Source: Liolophura sinensis
Taxonomy: Eukaryota > Mollusca > Polyplacophora > Chitonida > Chitonidae
DNA: 64,000 nucleotides
Direction: 5' to 3'
Assembly: GCF_032854445.1 (NCBI RefSeq)
Contig: NC_088307.1
Span: 7,082,017-7,146,016, forward strand
The number at the start of each line of letters is the position of its first letter. Position 1 is the stretch's first letter. The notes below the pieces were generated by a model that did no database searches, was not told the origin of the DNA, and worked only from the letters and a program-made list of their open reading frames with translations. Both the position numbers and the translations under genes were made by a program. This document shows positions 34,591 to 48,100 of the stretch, one piece after another.

Positions 34591-35514
34591 AAAACATACA
34601 AGTACAGTACACAGATGTAGATATCACAGTATATCACAGCCTTGCTTTGTTACAGCTACTGTATATTGTTTCCAGTTCAAGCTTAACAATCTGTTGTCAT
34701 CAGTAACAGTATAGTGTCTTCAGTAAATCCACTGTCATCAGTCACAGCGTCATCCATTATTATCAACAGCTGTTGAGAAAACACCTTCTTCATCAAAACC
34801 AGTCATCTGTTCCAGCTGTGAGCTACTGTTTTGCTAGTTTCATACAGTCTATTGCCATCTGTTACAATTTATTGTCATCATTTAGTCTATTGTGATCAGT
34901 TACTGTCTACTGTCATCAATTACAGTCTACTGTCATCAGTTATTGTCTATTGTCATCAGCTACAGTCTATTGTCATCAGCTACAGTCTATTGTCATAGGC
35001 TACAACTACCTCATCTTGACTGGCTTCAGCCATGGCTGCTAATAACAGCATCTGGTAGTGTCAGCTGTATGGCCTGCTGTCTTAAAGGACACATCTCTCA
35101 CTTGGTTTTCATGTTTTAATATAAAGTTAAGGACGTTTCCCTACATACAAAAGTACAAAAAGAGCTTCTCAGTTCCTTCTTGGGATATAAAAATAAAACT
35201 ACAGTCTTCCTGAGGCCCCCACAGCTATGAAGTCACCGGGGAATAGCTGTCAACTGTGTCGGGAGAATAGACTGAATGGAGGTCACTTAACAGCGTCCTA
35301 CCTTCCCACACCATTACGTCATTTTAGAAAACTGACGACAACTGAGCACATCAGATACATGCATATAATATGCCTCAAAAATGAAATTGTTTTTTTTTGG
35401 GTATAATTTTCTTCATTTTTCTTAACAAAACCATCCTCTTCATTTTAGAATTCCTAATCATGTATCCTTTAAGTCCCTTGATCCTGTTCACCTATTACAG
35501 CCACATGTATAGAG

Positions 35515-35965
35515 TCAATTATCTCCCTCCTTCCTGACTCTATTGTCTCCCTCCTCCCCAGCTGTAGAGTCTATTATCTCCCTCCTTCCTAACTCTATTG
35601 TCTCCCTCCTCCCCAGCCGTAGACTCAATTATCTCCCTCCTTCCTAACTCTATTGTCTCCCTCCTCCCCAGCTGTAGTCTATTATCTCCTTCCTTCCAAG
35701 CTGTAGAGTCTATTGTCTCCCTCCTCCCCAGCTGTAGAGTCTATTGTCTCCTTCCTTCCAAGCTGTAGAGTCTATTGTCTCCTTCCTTCCCAGCTGTAGA
35801 GTCTATTATCTCCTTCCTTCCCAGCTGTAGAGTCTATTATCTCCTTCCTTCCCAGCTGTAGAGTCTTTTGCCTCCTTCCTTCCCGGCTGTAGAGTCTATT
35901 GCCCCATTCATTCTCAGCTGTAGAGTCTATTGCCTCCTTCTTTGCTAGTTGTAGAGTCTACTGCC
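35515..35965. repeat. ~31-bp tandem repeat in or near the 3' UTR of the Raw/OLRN-1-like gene
   Basis: TCTATTGTCTCCTTCCTTCC CAGCTGTAGAG, about 14 copies. It ends about 30 bp from the stop codon. If the UTR includes it, the mRNA would carry the complementary GGAAGGAGAC repeat. Confidence 0.88.
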
Positions 35966-35992
35966 ATTGGCCACATCATGCTGACATCAATT

Positions 35993-36151
35993 TCAGCTTG
36001 TCTCGCTCTGAGTCCTGATCTCCTTTGACTTCTCTACCACACACGCCAGCGCCTCTTCGATGTTGTCAAACAGAGGCACACCCTCACGATTAGCAATGTC
36101 GCTCAGGTACATTCGACTGCGGTTGTAATCCTTCACAGCTTCAGTTGTCAG
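35993..36151 (-). CDS. Raw/OLRN-1-like terminal exon
   Basis: Acceptor with a run of Ts then CAG (36152). Encodes LTTEAVKDYNRSRMYLSDIA, NREGVPLFDNIEEALACVVE and KSKEIRTQSETS, stop TGA at 35995-35993. The 3' UTR extends left for an unknown distance. Confidence 0.88.
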   Translation of the reverse strand: MTTEAVKDYNRSRMYLSDIANREGVPLFDNIEEALACVVEKSKEIRTQSETS

Positions 36152-39100
36152 CTGAAAAAAAAAACAAGCCATATTATGACATTTATTTACCTACTTATTC
36201 TACATGTATGTGACCAAAAATTTGTCCATGACTAAGCTTTTGTCGGATTTTGTCTGATTCTGACAGTTCTATTGAAAGATCTCTGAAAGAGGTTTTGAGT
36301 TTGTTTGGAAAGTAGGATGATATCCTATACTACATCCTACAGGAAGAATTTAAGTTTTAGCTCCAAAAGCAATACTTTCATTTGCCTCTAAAAAGGTAGT
36401 TTGCTCTCACTTCTTGTGGGGCCTTGGTCAGTATAAGTAGTTCGTATGTGAATTTGTTGAAGATCACTTGTTGTCCACCATCATGTTGTGCACATCTGCA
36501 CATCACATGTGGGAAAGTTCATCAGAGCCAAAGTTTAATGGTTTACACTGGGAGCTCTGGTTTCCTGCATCCGTAATGCTGATAGCCATTGTTAATCCTG
36601 TGAGTGGTAAAAACCGGGCTGCCTGGGGTATAAAAACCACAGACCTATGCCTAGTTACTTGTGAACTTTCTAAAGATGTGACGTAGTGATATGTACAATG
36701 CTTTGGTGGAAGACAAGCAACCTTTACCAAACATCAGATGGCACAAATGGTCAAACAAATGTTACTGACCGGTTACTGTCACCAAGGCTCATGATGAACG
36801 CTGAGAGTATTAAGTCAATCTACAAATTCCCTGTCCAAAGCCAGGATTGAACCTCTGATCCAGCTCTGGTCTGGATATCCAGGTTACCTCAAATATAATT
36901 GATAGCCTAACAATTTTCATTCCTGCGAGTATTCCTTGGAAAAGCTGGCAGTTATCCTCAGTGAAATTCTGAACTGATATCTATTTTAGTTCCACTTCGA
37001 AGCCAAGAACACACCAAAATCATTATAAAATATGATTCATTTTTTCCTCACCTTTTCACCATCAATAACGACACCATCTTGTAAGTTTTTGATACAAAGC
37101 ACCATATTGCATCCTTGCCCTACATAATAACCGGCCTGTTGACAAAAATCCGACAGAATTCAGGATTAAACAAATTTTTGATGTACAACAGTTTGTTATA
37201 AAGATTCAAACTTTTTCTGAAAATTTTGCCACACTGGAATGTAAGTTTTTTAGCACAATCTCTTTATGATCCTCACAAAGTTTCCATCAAACTGCTACAA
37301 GTGTGGAAGCGAGAGCTAGATTTAAACTCCAAAGAATACCCTGTAAGATCTATGAAACTAAGTTCCATCTTACTTCGATTAGGCTGGCACACCCACGAGA
37401 GCTATCTCCCATGACATAGAGCATCAGTCTGCAGCTCTCGCGTAGGACGGCTTCAGAGGGGGCCAGGTGAGCGATCCATTCCTCGTCAGGGGCCTGCGGA
37501 CTGGCGTACGTCAAACCATGTTTCCTAGCAACAAAAACATTGTAACGGTAAATAACACTTTATTAACTTTATAGTATTCACTGGTGGTGTTTCGAAAAGA
37601 ATGCCTCATGGAATTACCTCACCTCACGTGCATACTGTTGTTCTAACCTGAGTGTACAGTGTAGGTATTGCTATGTTGTCCCCTCACCTGAGTGTAGGTA
37701 TTGCTATGTTGTCCCCTCACCTGAGTGTAGGTATTGCTTTGTTGTCCCCTCACCTGAGTGCAGGTATTGCTATGTTGTCCCCTCACATGAGTGCAGGTAT
37801 TGCCATGTTGTCCCCTCACCTGAGTGCAGGTATTGCCATGTTGTCCCCTCACCTGAGTGTAGGTATTGCTATGTTGTCCCCTCACCTGAGTGCAGGTATT
37901 GCTATGTTGTCCCCTCACCTGAGTGTAGGTATTGCTTTGTTGTCCCCTCACCTGAGTGCAGGTATTGCTATGTTGTCCCCTCACATGAGTGTAGGTATTG
38001 CTATGTTGTCCCCTCACCTGAGTGTAGGTATTGCCATGTTGTCCCCTCACCTGAGTGCAGGTATTGCTATGTTGTCCCCTCACCTGAGTGTAGGTATTGC
38101 TATGTTCCCCCTCACCTGAATGTAGGTATCGCTATGTTCTCTCACCTGAGTGTAGGTATTGCTATGTTCCCCCCTCACCTGAATGTAGGTATTGCTATGT
38201 TCTCTCGCCTGAGTGTAGGTATTGCTATGTTCTCCCCTCACCTGAGTGTAGGTATTGCTATGTTCTCCCCTCACCTGAGTGTTGGTATTGCTATGTTCTC
38301 CCCTCACTTGAGTGTAGGTATTGCTATGTTCTCCCCTCACCTGAGTGTTGGTATTGCTATGTTCTCCCACCTGAGTGTTGGTATTGCTATGTTCTCCCCT
38401 CACCTGAGTGTTGGTATTGCTATGTTGTCCCCTCACCAGAGTGTTGGTATTGCTAGGTTCTCCCATCACCTGAGTGCAATATTGCTATGTTCTCCCCTCA
38501 CCTGAGTGTAGGTATTGCTATGTTCTCTCACCTGAGTGTACGTAGCGCTATGTTCTCCCACCTGAGTGTAGGTATTGCTATGTTCTCTCACCTGAGTGCA
38601 ATATTGCTATGTTCACCCCTCACCTGAGTGCAGGTATTGCTATGTTCTCCCACCTGAGTGCAGGTATTGCTATGTTCTCCCCTCACCTGAGTGTAGGTAT
38701 TGCTATGTTCTCCCCTCACATGAATGTAGGTATTGCTATGTTCTCCCCTCACCTGAGTGTAGGTATTGCTATGTTCTCCCCTCACCTGAGTGTTGGTATT
38801 GCTATGTTCTCCCCTCACTTGAGTGTAGGTATTGCTATGTTCTCCCCTCACCTGAGTGCATGTATTGCTATGTTCTCCCACCTGAGTGTTGGTATTGCTA
38901 TGTTCTCCCCTCACCTGAGTGTAGGTATTGCTATGTTCTCTCACCTGAGTGTAGGTATTGCTATGTTGTCCCCTCACCTGAGTGTTGGTATTGCTAAGTT
39001 CACCCCTCACCTGAGTGCAGGTATTGCTATGTTCTCCCACCTGAGTGCAGGTATTGCTATGTTCTCCCCTCACCTGAGTGTAGGTATTGCTATGTTCTCC

Positions 39101-42100
39101 CCTCACCTGAGTGTAGGTACTGCTATGTTCTCCCACCTGAGTGTTGGTATTGCTATGTTTTCCCTTCCCCTGAGTGTAGGTATTGCTATGTTCTCCCTCA
39201 CCTAAGTGTAGGTATTGCTATGTTCTCCCCTCACCTGAGTGTAGGTATTGCTATGTCCTCTCGCCTGAGTGTAGGTAGTGCTATGTTCGCCCCTCACCAG
39301 AGTGTTGGTATTGCTATGTTCTCTCACCTGAGTGTTGGTATTGCTATGTTCTCCCCTCACATGAGTGTAGGTATTGCTATGTTCTCCCCTCACCTGAGTG
39401 TAGGTATTGCTATGTTCTCCCACCTGAGTGTAGGTATTGCTATGTTCTCCCCTCACCTGAGTATAGGTATTGCTATGTTCTCCCACCTGAGTGTAGGTAT
39501 TGCTATGTTCTCTCACCTGAGTGTTGATATTGCTATGTTCTCCCACCTGAGTGTTGGTATTGCTATGTTCTTCCACCTGAGTGCAGGTATTGCTATGTTT
39601 TCCCCTCACATGAGTGTTGGTATTGCTATGTTCTCCCACCTGAGTGTTGGTATTGCTATGTTCTCTCACCTGAGTGTTGATATTGCTATGTTCTCCCACC
39701 TGAGTGTTGGTATTGCTATGTTCTTCCACCTGAGTGCAATATTGCTATGTTCACCCCTCACCTGAGTGCAATATTGCTATGTTCTCCCACCTGAGTGCAG
39801 GTATTGCTATGTTCTCCCCTCACCTGAGTGTAGGTATTGCTATGTTCTCCCCTCACATGAATGTAGGTATTGCTATGTTCTCCCCTCACCCGAGTGTAGG
39901 TATTGCTATGTTCTCCCCTCACCTGAGTGTAGGTATTGCTATGTTCTCCCCTCACATGAATGTAGGTATTGCTATGTTCTCCCCTCACCCGAGTGTAGGT
40001 ATTGCTATGTTCTCCCCTCACCTGAGTGTAGGTACTGCTATGTTCTCCCACCTGAGTGTTGGTATTGCTATGTTCTCCGTTCCCCTGAGTGTAAGTATTA
40101 CTATGTTCTCCCTCACCTAAGTGTAGGTATTGCTATGTTCCCCCCTCACCTGAATGTAGGTATTGCTATGTTCTCTCGCCTGAGTGTAGGTAGTGCTATG
40201 TTCGCCCCTCACCAGTGTTGGTATTGCTATGTTCTCTCACCTGAGTGTTGGTATTGCTATGTTCTCCCCTCACCTGAGTGTAGGTACTGCTATGTTCTCC
40301 CACCTGAGTGTTGGTATTGCTATGTTCTCCCCTCACCTGAGTGTAGGTATTGCTATGTTCTCCCACCTGAGTGTTGGTATTACTATGTTCTCCCCTCACC
40401 TGAGTGTAGGTATTGCTATGTTCACCCCTCACCTGAGTGTAGGTATTGCTATGTTCTCTCTCCAGTCATTGTCTTTAAAGCTTCCCCCCAAAAACACGTC
40501 TTTAGGCTCTAGAATGTTAGACTTAGGCTTCTGCTCCTCACTGGACTGACCTGAATGGGGAAAACAGATGATATTCAACTTTAGTTCACCCATCTACTGT
40601 TTACAGTGACCAGAAGTGTATGAGCAGCCATTTTTTTTTTCAGAAACTTCACTCATATAAAGGCAAGATCTGTAAAACACTTAGCATACACAACGAACTA
40701 GAAATTCCAAGTTAAGAAGATAACCATGATTTGTCAACCTTATTTAACCACCTCTTCAACCAATATGGTGAAACATTTTGACAAAAGTGATTTAGTGGCT
40801 GAAAAGGTTGAAGATTTGCAGTAGTTACAAAATCTAACCATACTGTATTCACGCAAGGAGCACAACTTTACTGTACATGTAAACTGCAAAAAAAAGTCCA
40901 GTTTTTCCTAAAAATTTCAAATTGCTGTGAATATTTACCAAACAACCACTTTACACCGTTGACAAACTTGTGGAATACTGATTTCAAAACTGATCGATGC
41001 TGAAAACAAAAAGAAAAAATCAAGGTCAATGAAAAGAGCCAATATGTGATGAGTCTGTGCGACTGAAATTGATATGTCCTTATAACCATCGTTTAGGCGT
41101 TAATGTGAAATCCGTAAAAATATATCACACAATATTGCATAGAATAATTTGAAGTTCAAGACATTTTCGATTTATTCATTTTCTTACATTGGTGTTTACT
41201 GCCATGCTCAAGAACTTTTCATTATATGACGGCGGTCATGTTTATTTATTTATTTATTTTGAATGGTGCTTTACGCCATAGTCAAGAATATTTCACTTAT
41301 GACTTACTGCTGCAAGCATTATGGTAGAAGGAAACCAGGCAGAGTATAGGGGACGTCCATGACCATCTGCAGGTTGCTGACAAACCTTCCCATGTAAGGA
41401 TAGGAAGCTCGAGCTGGACTTGTCATGTTTAAGGGTGAAGGAAACCCGGGTACCTTGGCTAAACCTAAGTGCCTTGGCCATATCTGAGTGCCTTGGCTAA
41501 ACCTGAGTGTCTTTGGTTATTACCTGGGACAACCGTCGCTCTGTCATCAGACAACAGAACTCTTCAAAAGTAAAGGTAGCTTTGTCAGAACCTTTTAACC
41601 TGCTCAGCCAATGAGAATCCAGTGTGTCCATCATACAACATCTATATGCTAAGCAAACCTGGGGACAACGAATAAAAATAGCTAAATTTAAATAACGCTT
41701 TTATTTTATTACTTTACTGTGTTTTTTTAAAATTTACTGTTCTCAAGGATATATTATGCTAATATGGCAGTTGTCAGGTTTATGGATCAATGCATCTGTT
41801 CAGAAAACTATAGCATTTCACCAGGTACCTTATAGACCTCAGACTTGAAGACAAAATAGAATGAGCAGGATTTGAACCTACGACTTTACTGATCAAAAAT
41901 GATTTAAATCTGAAGCTGGTGTTTCAAGGAAAGAAACAGCCGATAAGAATCAAAGAAACAGTCAAATAAGCAAAAGTTATACATAGATCTGAAGAGTTCA
42001 CAGAATTTACGATATGTAAGTTCATGTACCCCATACGGACAAACATAAAGACCACAAAATTAACATCTCTGTTATACTGAAGTGTGGGATAACATCAAAT

Positions 42101-45100
42101 ATTTGATTTGGATTGATCTTCTGAGAGATATGATGGAGTCTAAAGCCGATAACAGTCTGATATATACACTAAGCTGCATGGTTCCAAAGGATATCATCAC
42201 TCACCTCTTGTATGCTCAGTTTACCCATATTATTGCTATCAAACGAATTAAATATATTCCGTAATCTCCTGAAAAGAGACAAATCAACATGAGAATAAAC
42301 AAACATTCAACATACATTGAATATTAAACTGCATAGACAGGTTCTATAACTTTACATTTTATATTTTTTCTCAGCTGGGATTTGAGACAGCTCACAGGAT
42401 TTAGACTGAAGACTTCAGATCTGACAAATCTGCATTTTTTCATATGCATGAATGCATGTGATTTAGGTGAGGTAGTTGTATATGTACTTGTAAATCTATT
42501 TAAGCAAGTTCCATTTCATTATCTGTCATTTTCCTACACAATTACCTTGTCATTCAAATAAATTATTTAAAAATTCAAATATTTAATTATTCAAACATTT
42601 TATTTGCATGTAACCTACACAAATATGCACTCATTAATAGATTTGCTAGTTTTTCTATCACACAAAAATGCCATCCATCCTCAGATTACTAACCGTTTTA
42701 CATTTATGTTTCAAAACTGATTCTATCTTGATGAAATAGCATTTATGATAAATCAAAAACACGATCTCACATTGGCTCATCATCAAGTACAAGATCATGT
42801 GATAATAAAGTTAATACGACAAGTAGAGCATTCATGGAACGGGTTTGTCTTGTGTGAGACTCAATGCAGTGCGTTCAGTCATGCCAGAGCTTCGGAGCAC
42901 ATCACCTGAACATTCTCTGTACAAGATGGCCATGCCATGCTTTAGTACCACCTCTCACATAATCAGCCAATCAGCAACTAAAGGAAGACTGCACTAAGAA
43001 AACAAACAGCTCTACGCATGTTATTAAAGTGACTCTATTTGTCTATTACTTGGTGAAATTTTAAACACTCTTTTTTGTTAACATGGGCCATTCACTCAAC
43101 AATGGTGTCAAATTCACATTTTGTGGCTTGTTTTGAAGTTCACTTGACAATCCAAGTTTCAAATGCACTTTACTCGTTAGAAAAATTCTCACCTGAAGAT
43201 AAACCAAACTATTTTCCTGGACAGTCTTTGAAATGCTTTTTCATCTGACATATCAAACTACTTTATGTCGAACAGTATTTTCATACCAGAGCAAAGAAGG
43301 TAGACTGTATCATGAGTTATTGCAGAAGCCACTCACATGTATTTCTGGATGAGGATCTGATTATAATGGAAATCTTTTTTTTCAGTGGAATTTCTGCATA
43401 CAGTTACTATGAAAATGATGCCAAAAATGATTTTTTTTGTGTCACTAAAGATGCACTCTTCCTAGAACTGTGAAATTATTTCGCTACACCCCATAGTTCT
43501 CTCCGAATATTTGAAAATATTGGCCACATTGGTGGCTAAAAAGGTTGAAGAATTAGGGTATGTGTTGAAATGTTCAGTAGTTAAAGTCATCTAAGCCAGC
43601 ACTACACATCTTATTTGTTGTGAGCTCTGTTAATTAATTTTACAACAACACAACTTTACACCCAATTTATTTAGTGAGCTGCTAATTTATTTAGTCTATT
43701 AACACAACTTATCCTATTTGGTGAGGGGTTTTCCAATTTATCTAGACTAATAAACTTACCTCATTTGTATGTTTATTCTGTGGTTTGCTTTATAAGATTA
43801 CAGTGGTTTGCTAACTGATCTAGGCCAACACAAAGCTTATTTCACTTGTTTTAATAGTGGTTTTATATATAAATCTAGGTTAAACACATTGCATGTTGAA
43901 AGTGAAATTCTAATTTAAAAGTTTTTACTTTTGATTGTTATTTTTTTCAAACTTGGGCTTCACTCACTACCATGACAACGCTGCTTCTTCTAAGAGCCGA
44001 GAACAGAGATCGCCTAGCTCTGTCTACAGCGTCTCCACAGCATTTTGTATTATCATGTTCGAATCACAGAATGTAAGTCTTAAATGTCCTTGTGCCGACG
44101 CATAATCTCTGCGACCCCAGTGACCGGGGTATTTTTCAGGGCTCCCAAATTTGTCGCTGATGTCGGCAATGTAAAGAGAGCGAAGGCAGAAATGCATGTG
44201 CTGTGAAGAGTATGTTACACTATCACAAATTTTAGGGTGAGATATACGCTTTTTATTTGTTAGAAGTTTATTTGCTTCTACTTTATTTATCACAAGAGCA
44301 TCAAGAAAATACAGGTCTGACTGAGTTAGTGTTTTTTTTTTCTGTATTTCTACCGTCAAAAAATTAAGCTTAATCATCATTATCGCAGTTTAAGTTGCAA
44401 AAGTGATACATGTAGCAATATTTCCTTCTGACTTTTAATAAATGAAAAGTTTCTACAAAGGATCTTGTAGAAACAGGTCATTAGTGCAGTCATGCAGATT
44501 AGTGTTCAAAGCTAACAGCTGCATTCCTACAAGTAATATCATACATAGAAGCGGACATAATGCAAAGCATATCAAGTATTAAGAACAGCCATAAGGAATA
44601 TTCATACGCTTAATGTACAGCGAAAGGTATGTGTTTACCAAAATTACAAACATAAAGCAAAATGAAACTTTTGCCCCATTCCAAAAACCAGTTTTGCACA
44701 TTTCCCCCCCACCCCACCCCCCAATGAATTTGTTGATTACCAACAGCCATAATTATGCCTTAAAAATAGAGGGCGAAATATTTTATACCAAAATGTGATC
44801 ATACAGACTACAAAAACATCTAATTAGATTTATTAATTTATTATTTTACTAGTGTTTTATGCTTTAATCAAGATATTTTCACTTTTATGTGGGAGTGGTC
44901 ATTTTGCCCATGGTAAATCATTAGGTACATGTACATGCACCAAACAATCCTCCAGACATACAGCCACAGCCAATCAGCTCTCTCGCTGGACTAAACCTGT
45001 GATTTCATTGGTCAGGTGTGTGTAACATGAGCCAAAGGAGCCAGGGAAGGCCACAGTTAGCACGATGAACCCAAACCACACCAGGTCAGACACTTTAGTG

Positions 45101-48100
45101 AATTGTGGATACACGAGTATGATTAACGCAACATTCTGTTTCGGGTTTCTCTAACATTTCGCATCCAATGTTTGTATAAGAATTAAAGATTAAAACTGGT
45201 ATTATTCGTTGCCTATTCCCTTAATATATTATTATTGTCACACACGTAGCATACAGCTTATAATAAGACTGGTTTTTGGGTGGAGCTGTTGGGGATTAGT
45301 AGCATGAAGCTGTCCCTAAACCTATACACACAAGAGTTCAAGTCCAACTGTGAGGTGGCCGTACTTGACTGGGTGTCCCCGGTGACCTGTCCCTAACTCC
45401 TGCACCTTCATACCCTGCCAAACAGAAAGTGAAAGTATATACACATATATATATATGTACATATGCTTGGGCTTTACATTGTACTTCACAATTCTTCAGT
45501 CATTTTTTCAGACGATCAGGAGTCATTATGTGTGTTTAAATATACTGTCTTCTTGTATCATGCCAAAGGCACCAGACCACAGTCACATTATACTGACACC
45601 AGGCCAACCAGTCCTGTATCCTTGCTCTAACCCCTCAGAGATGAGCACCAAGCAAGGCAGCAATATTTCTAAAGTGTTTGATATGACCTGACCCTGGTTT
45701 GATCCGCGGTCCCCAGACTTCGAGGCAGATGTTTAAACGATTTGGCCACTGAAGTGGTCAGAACATGAAAGTGTTTGCTTCTTTGTCTGTTTACTTGGGG
45801 TTTAACATTGCTGTCATCGTTATTTTGGCCATGTCACAACAGATGTCCTCTCGTAGCAGACTGGATACATTGCTGAATTAATCATAGTGCAGTCTCACTG
45901 GAGAGCTATGCAGACATGATGCCTCACCAAGTCATACTTTAGTGACACCATACCAGTACTTGGCATATTTCCTCAATATGCTGAGCGTCAAGTGAGGTAG
46001 TCTCAAGACTATCAGTGTTAAAGTGTTAGGTATAACACTTGGAATTGAACTCGATTTGGAGCCTGATGATTAAGCCACAATGACCATGCCAGCACAGCAA
46101 TAAGATCTACTTGCACATTGGGAACACTTGCAAATACACAATCTGAGCAAACTAAGCTGTTCACATGATGATCACAAGACTGGTATATTTGATTGGTGTT
46201 TTACGCCATACTCAGGAATATTTCCCTTACATGAAGGCAGTCAGTATTATGCTAACCCCCTAGGCCACAGAGGAACGCTGGTGGTTTCAAATCTTTGGTT
46301 CCCTTCGTGTACCAAATTTCAATTCAATATAATGAGCACCTACGAGAGAAAGTCTGGAAAACTGTTCCATGATGGACTGACAGGTAAAAGGTAAATCCAA
46401 GCCCATTTTCCTTATGTCATACCGCTAAGGGACTAATGAAGAAATAAAACTTTACCTGTGTTCGGAATTAGGTGAGCTTACCTGTCGTATACAGGTAACT
46501 ATGCCATCCAGAGCCTGCTCAGTGCTATGGTAGACTGGCACACTCAGTCTCTCGAGGAGATCTGTTAACACGGCCTGACACTGCTGTAGATGGCGGAACT
46601 CACTGAAACATAACACAGACACCTTAGCATAACACACACACTGTAACACAGCCCAGCTTGACACTGCTAAAGATGGCGGAACTCACTGAAACGTAACACA
46701 AACAGTGTAACACACCCAGTCTGACACTGCTGTAGATGGCAAAACTCACTGTAACAACACAGACACTGTAACACAGCCCACTCTGACACTGCTGTAGATG
46801 GCAGAACTCACTGTAACATAACACAGGCACCTTAGCATAACACTCACACTGTAACACAGCCCAGCTTGACACTGTTGTAGATGGCAAAACTCATTGTAAC
46901 ATAACACAGGCACCTTAGCATAACATACACACTGTAACACAGCCCAGTCTGACACAGCTGCAGATGGCAGAACTCACAGTAACATAACACAGACACTGTA
47001 ACACAGCTCAGTCTGACACAGTTGCAGATGACAGAACTCACAGTAACATAACACACACTGCAACACAGCCCACTCTGACACTGCTGTAGATGGCAGAACT
47101 CACTGTAACATAACACAGGCACCTTAGCATAACATACACACTGTAACACAGCCCAGTCTGACACAGTTGCAGATGGCAGAACTCACAGTAACATAACACA
47201 GACACTGTAACACAGCCCAGTCTGACACAGCTGCAGATGGCAGAACTCACAGTAACAACACAGGCACCTTAGCATAACACACACACTGTAACACAGCCCA
47301 GTCTGACACAGCTGCAGATGGTAGAACTCACAGTAACATAACACAGACACTGTAACACAGCCCAGTCTGACATTGCTGTAGATGGCAGAACTCACAGTAA
47401 CATAACACAGACACTGCAACACAGCCCAGTTTGACATTGATGTAGATGGCAGAACTCACTGTAACAACACAGGCACCTTAGCATAACACAGACACTGTAA
47501 CACAGCACAATCTGCCACAGCTGCAGATAGCAGAACTCACAGTAACATAACACAGACACTGTAACACAGCCCAATCTGACATTGCTGTAGATGGCAGAAC
47601 TCACTGTAACAACACAGGCACCTTAGCATAACACACACACTGTAACACAGCCCAGTCTGACACAGCTGCAGATGGCAGAACTCACAGTAACATAACACAG
47701 ACACTGTAACACAGCCCAGTCTGACATTGCTGTAGATGGCAGAACTCACTGTAACAACACAGGCACCTTAGCATAACACAGACACTGTAACACAGCCCAG
47801 TCTGACACAGCTGCAGATGGCAGAACTCACAGTAACATAACACAGACACTGTAACACAGCTCAGTCTGACATTGCTGTAGATGGCAGAACTCACTGTAAC
47901 AACACAGGCACCTTAGCATAACACAGACAGTGTAACACAGCCCAGTCTGACACAGCTGCAGACGGCAGAACTCACAGTAACATAACACAGACACTGTATC
48001 ACAGTCCAGTCTGACATTGCTGTAGATGGCAGAACTCACAGTAACATAACACAGACACTGCAACACAGCCCAGTTTGACATTGATGTAGATGGCAGAACT

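Larger units (their letters stand above)
30531..35514. other. AT-rich region between the satellite and the Raw/OLRN-1-like stop codon
   Basis: No coding segment recognised. A 152-codon minus frame at 32516-32058 has odd composition and no family resemblance. Part of this may be a long 3' UTR: an AATAAA on the minus strand occurs at about 30602, but nothing ties it to the gene. Contains the ACATGTACACTAACAG repeat, an (AAC)n tract at 33427-33447 and the SINE-tail array. Confidence 0.35.

Noticed and set aside
37652-40549. Long open frames on both strands (up to 248 codons) with repeats such as CRYCYVLPSPE and RGEHSNTYTQV
   Set aside because: They are by-products of a repeat unit whose length is often a multiple of three. 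The true exon frame on the minus strand hits TGA in each unit, and the real coding exons lie on either side.
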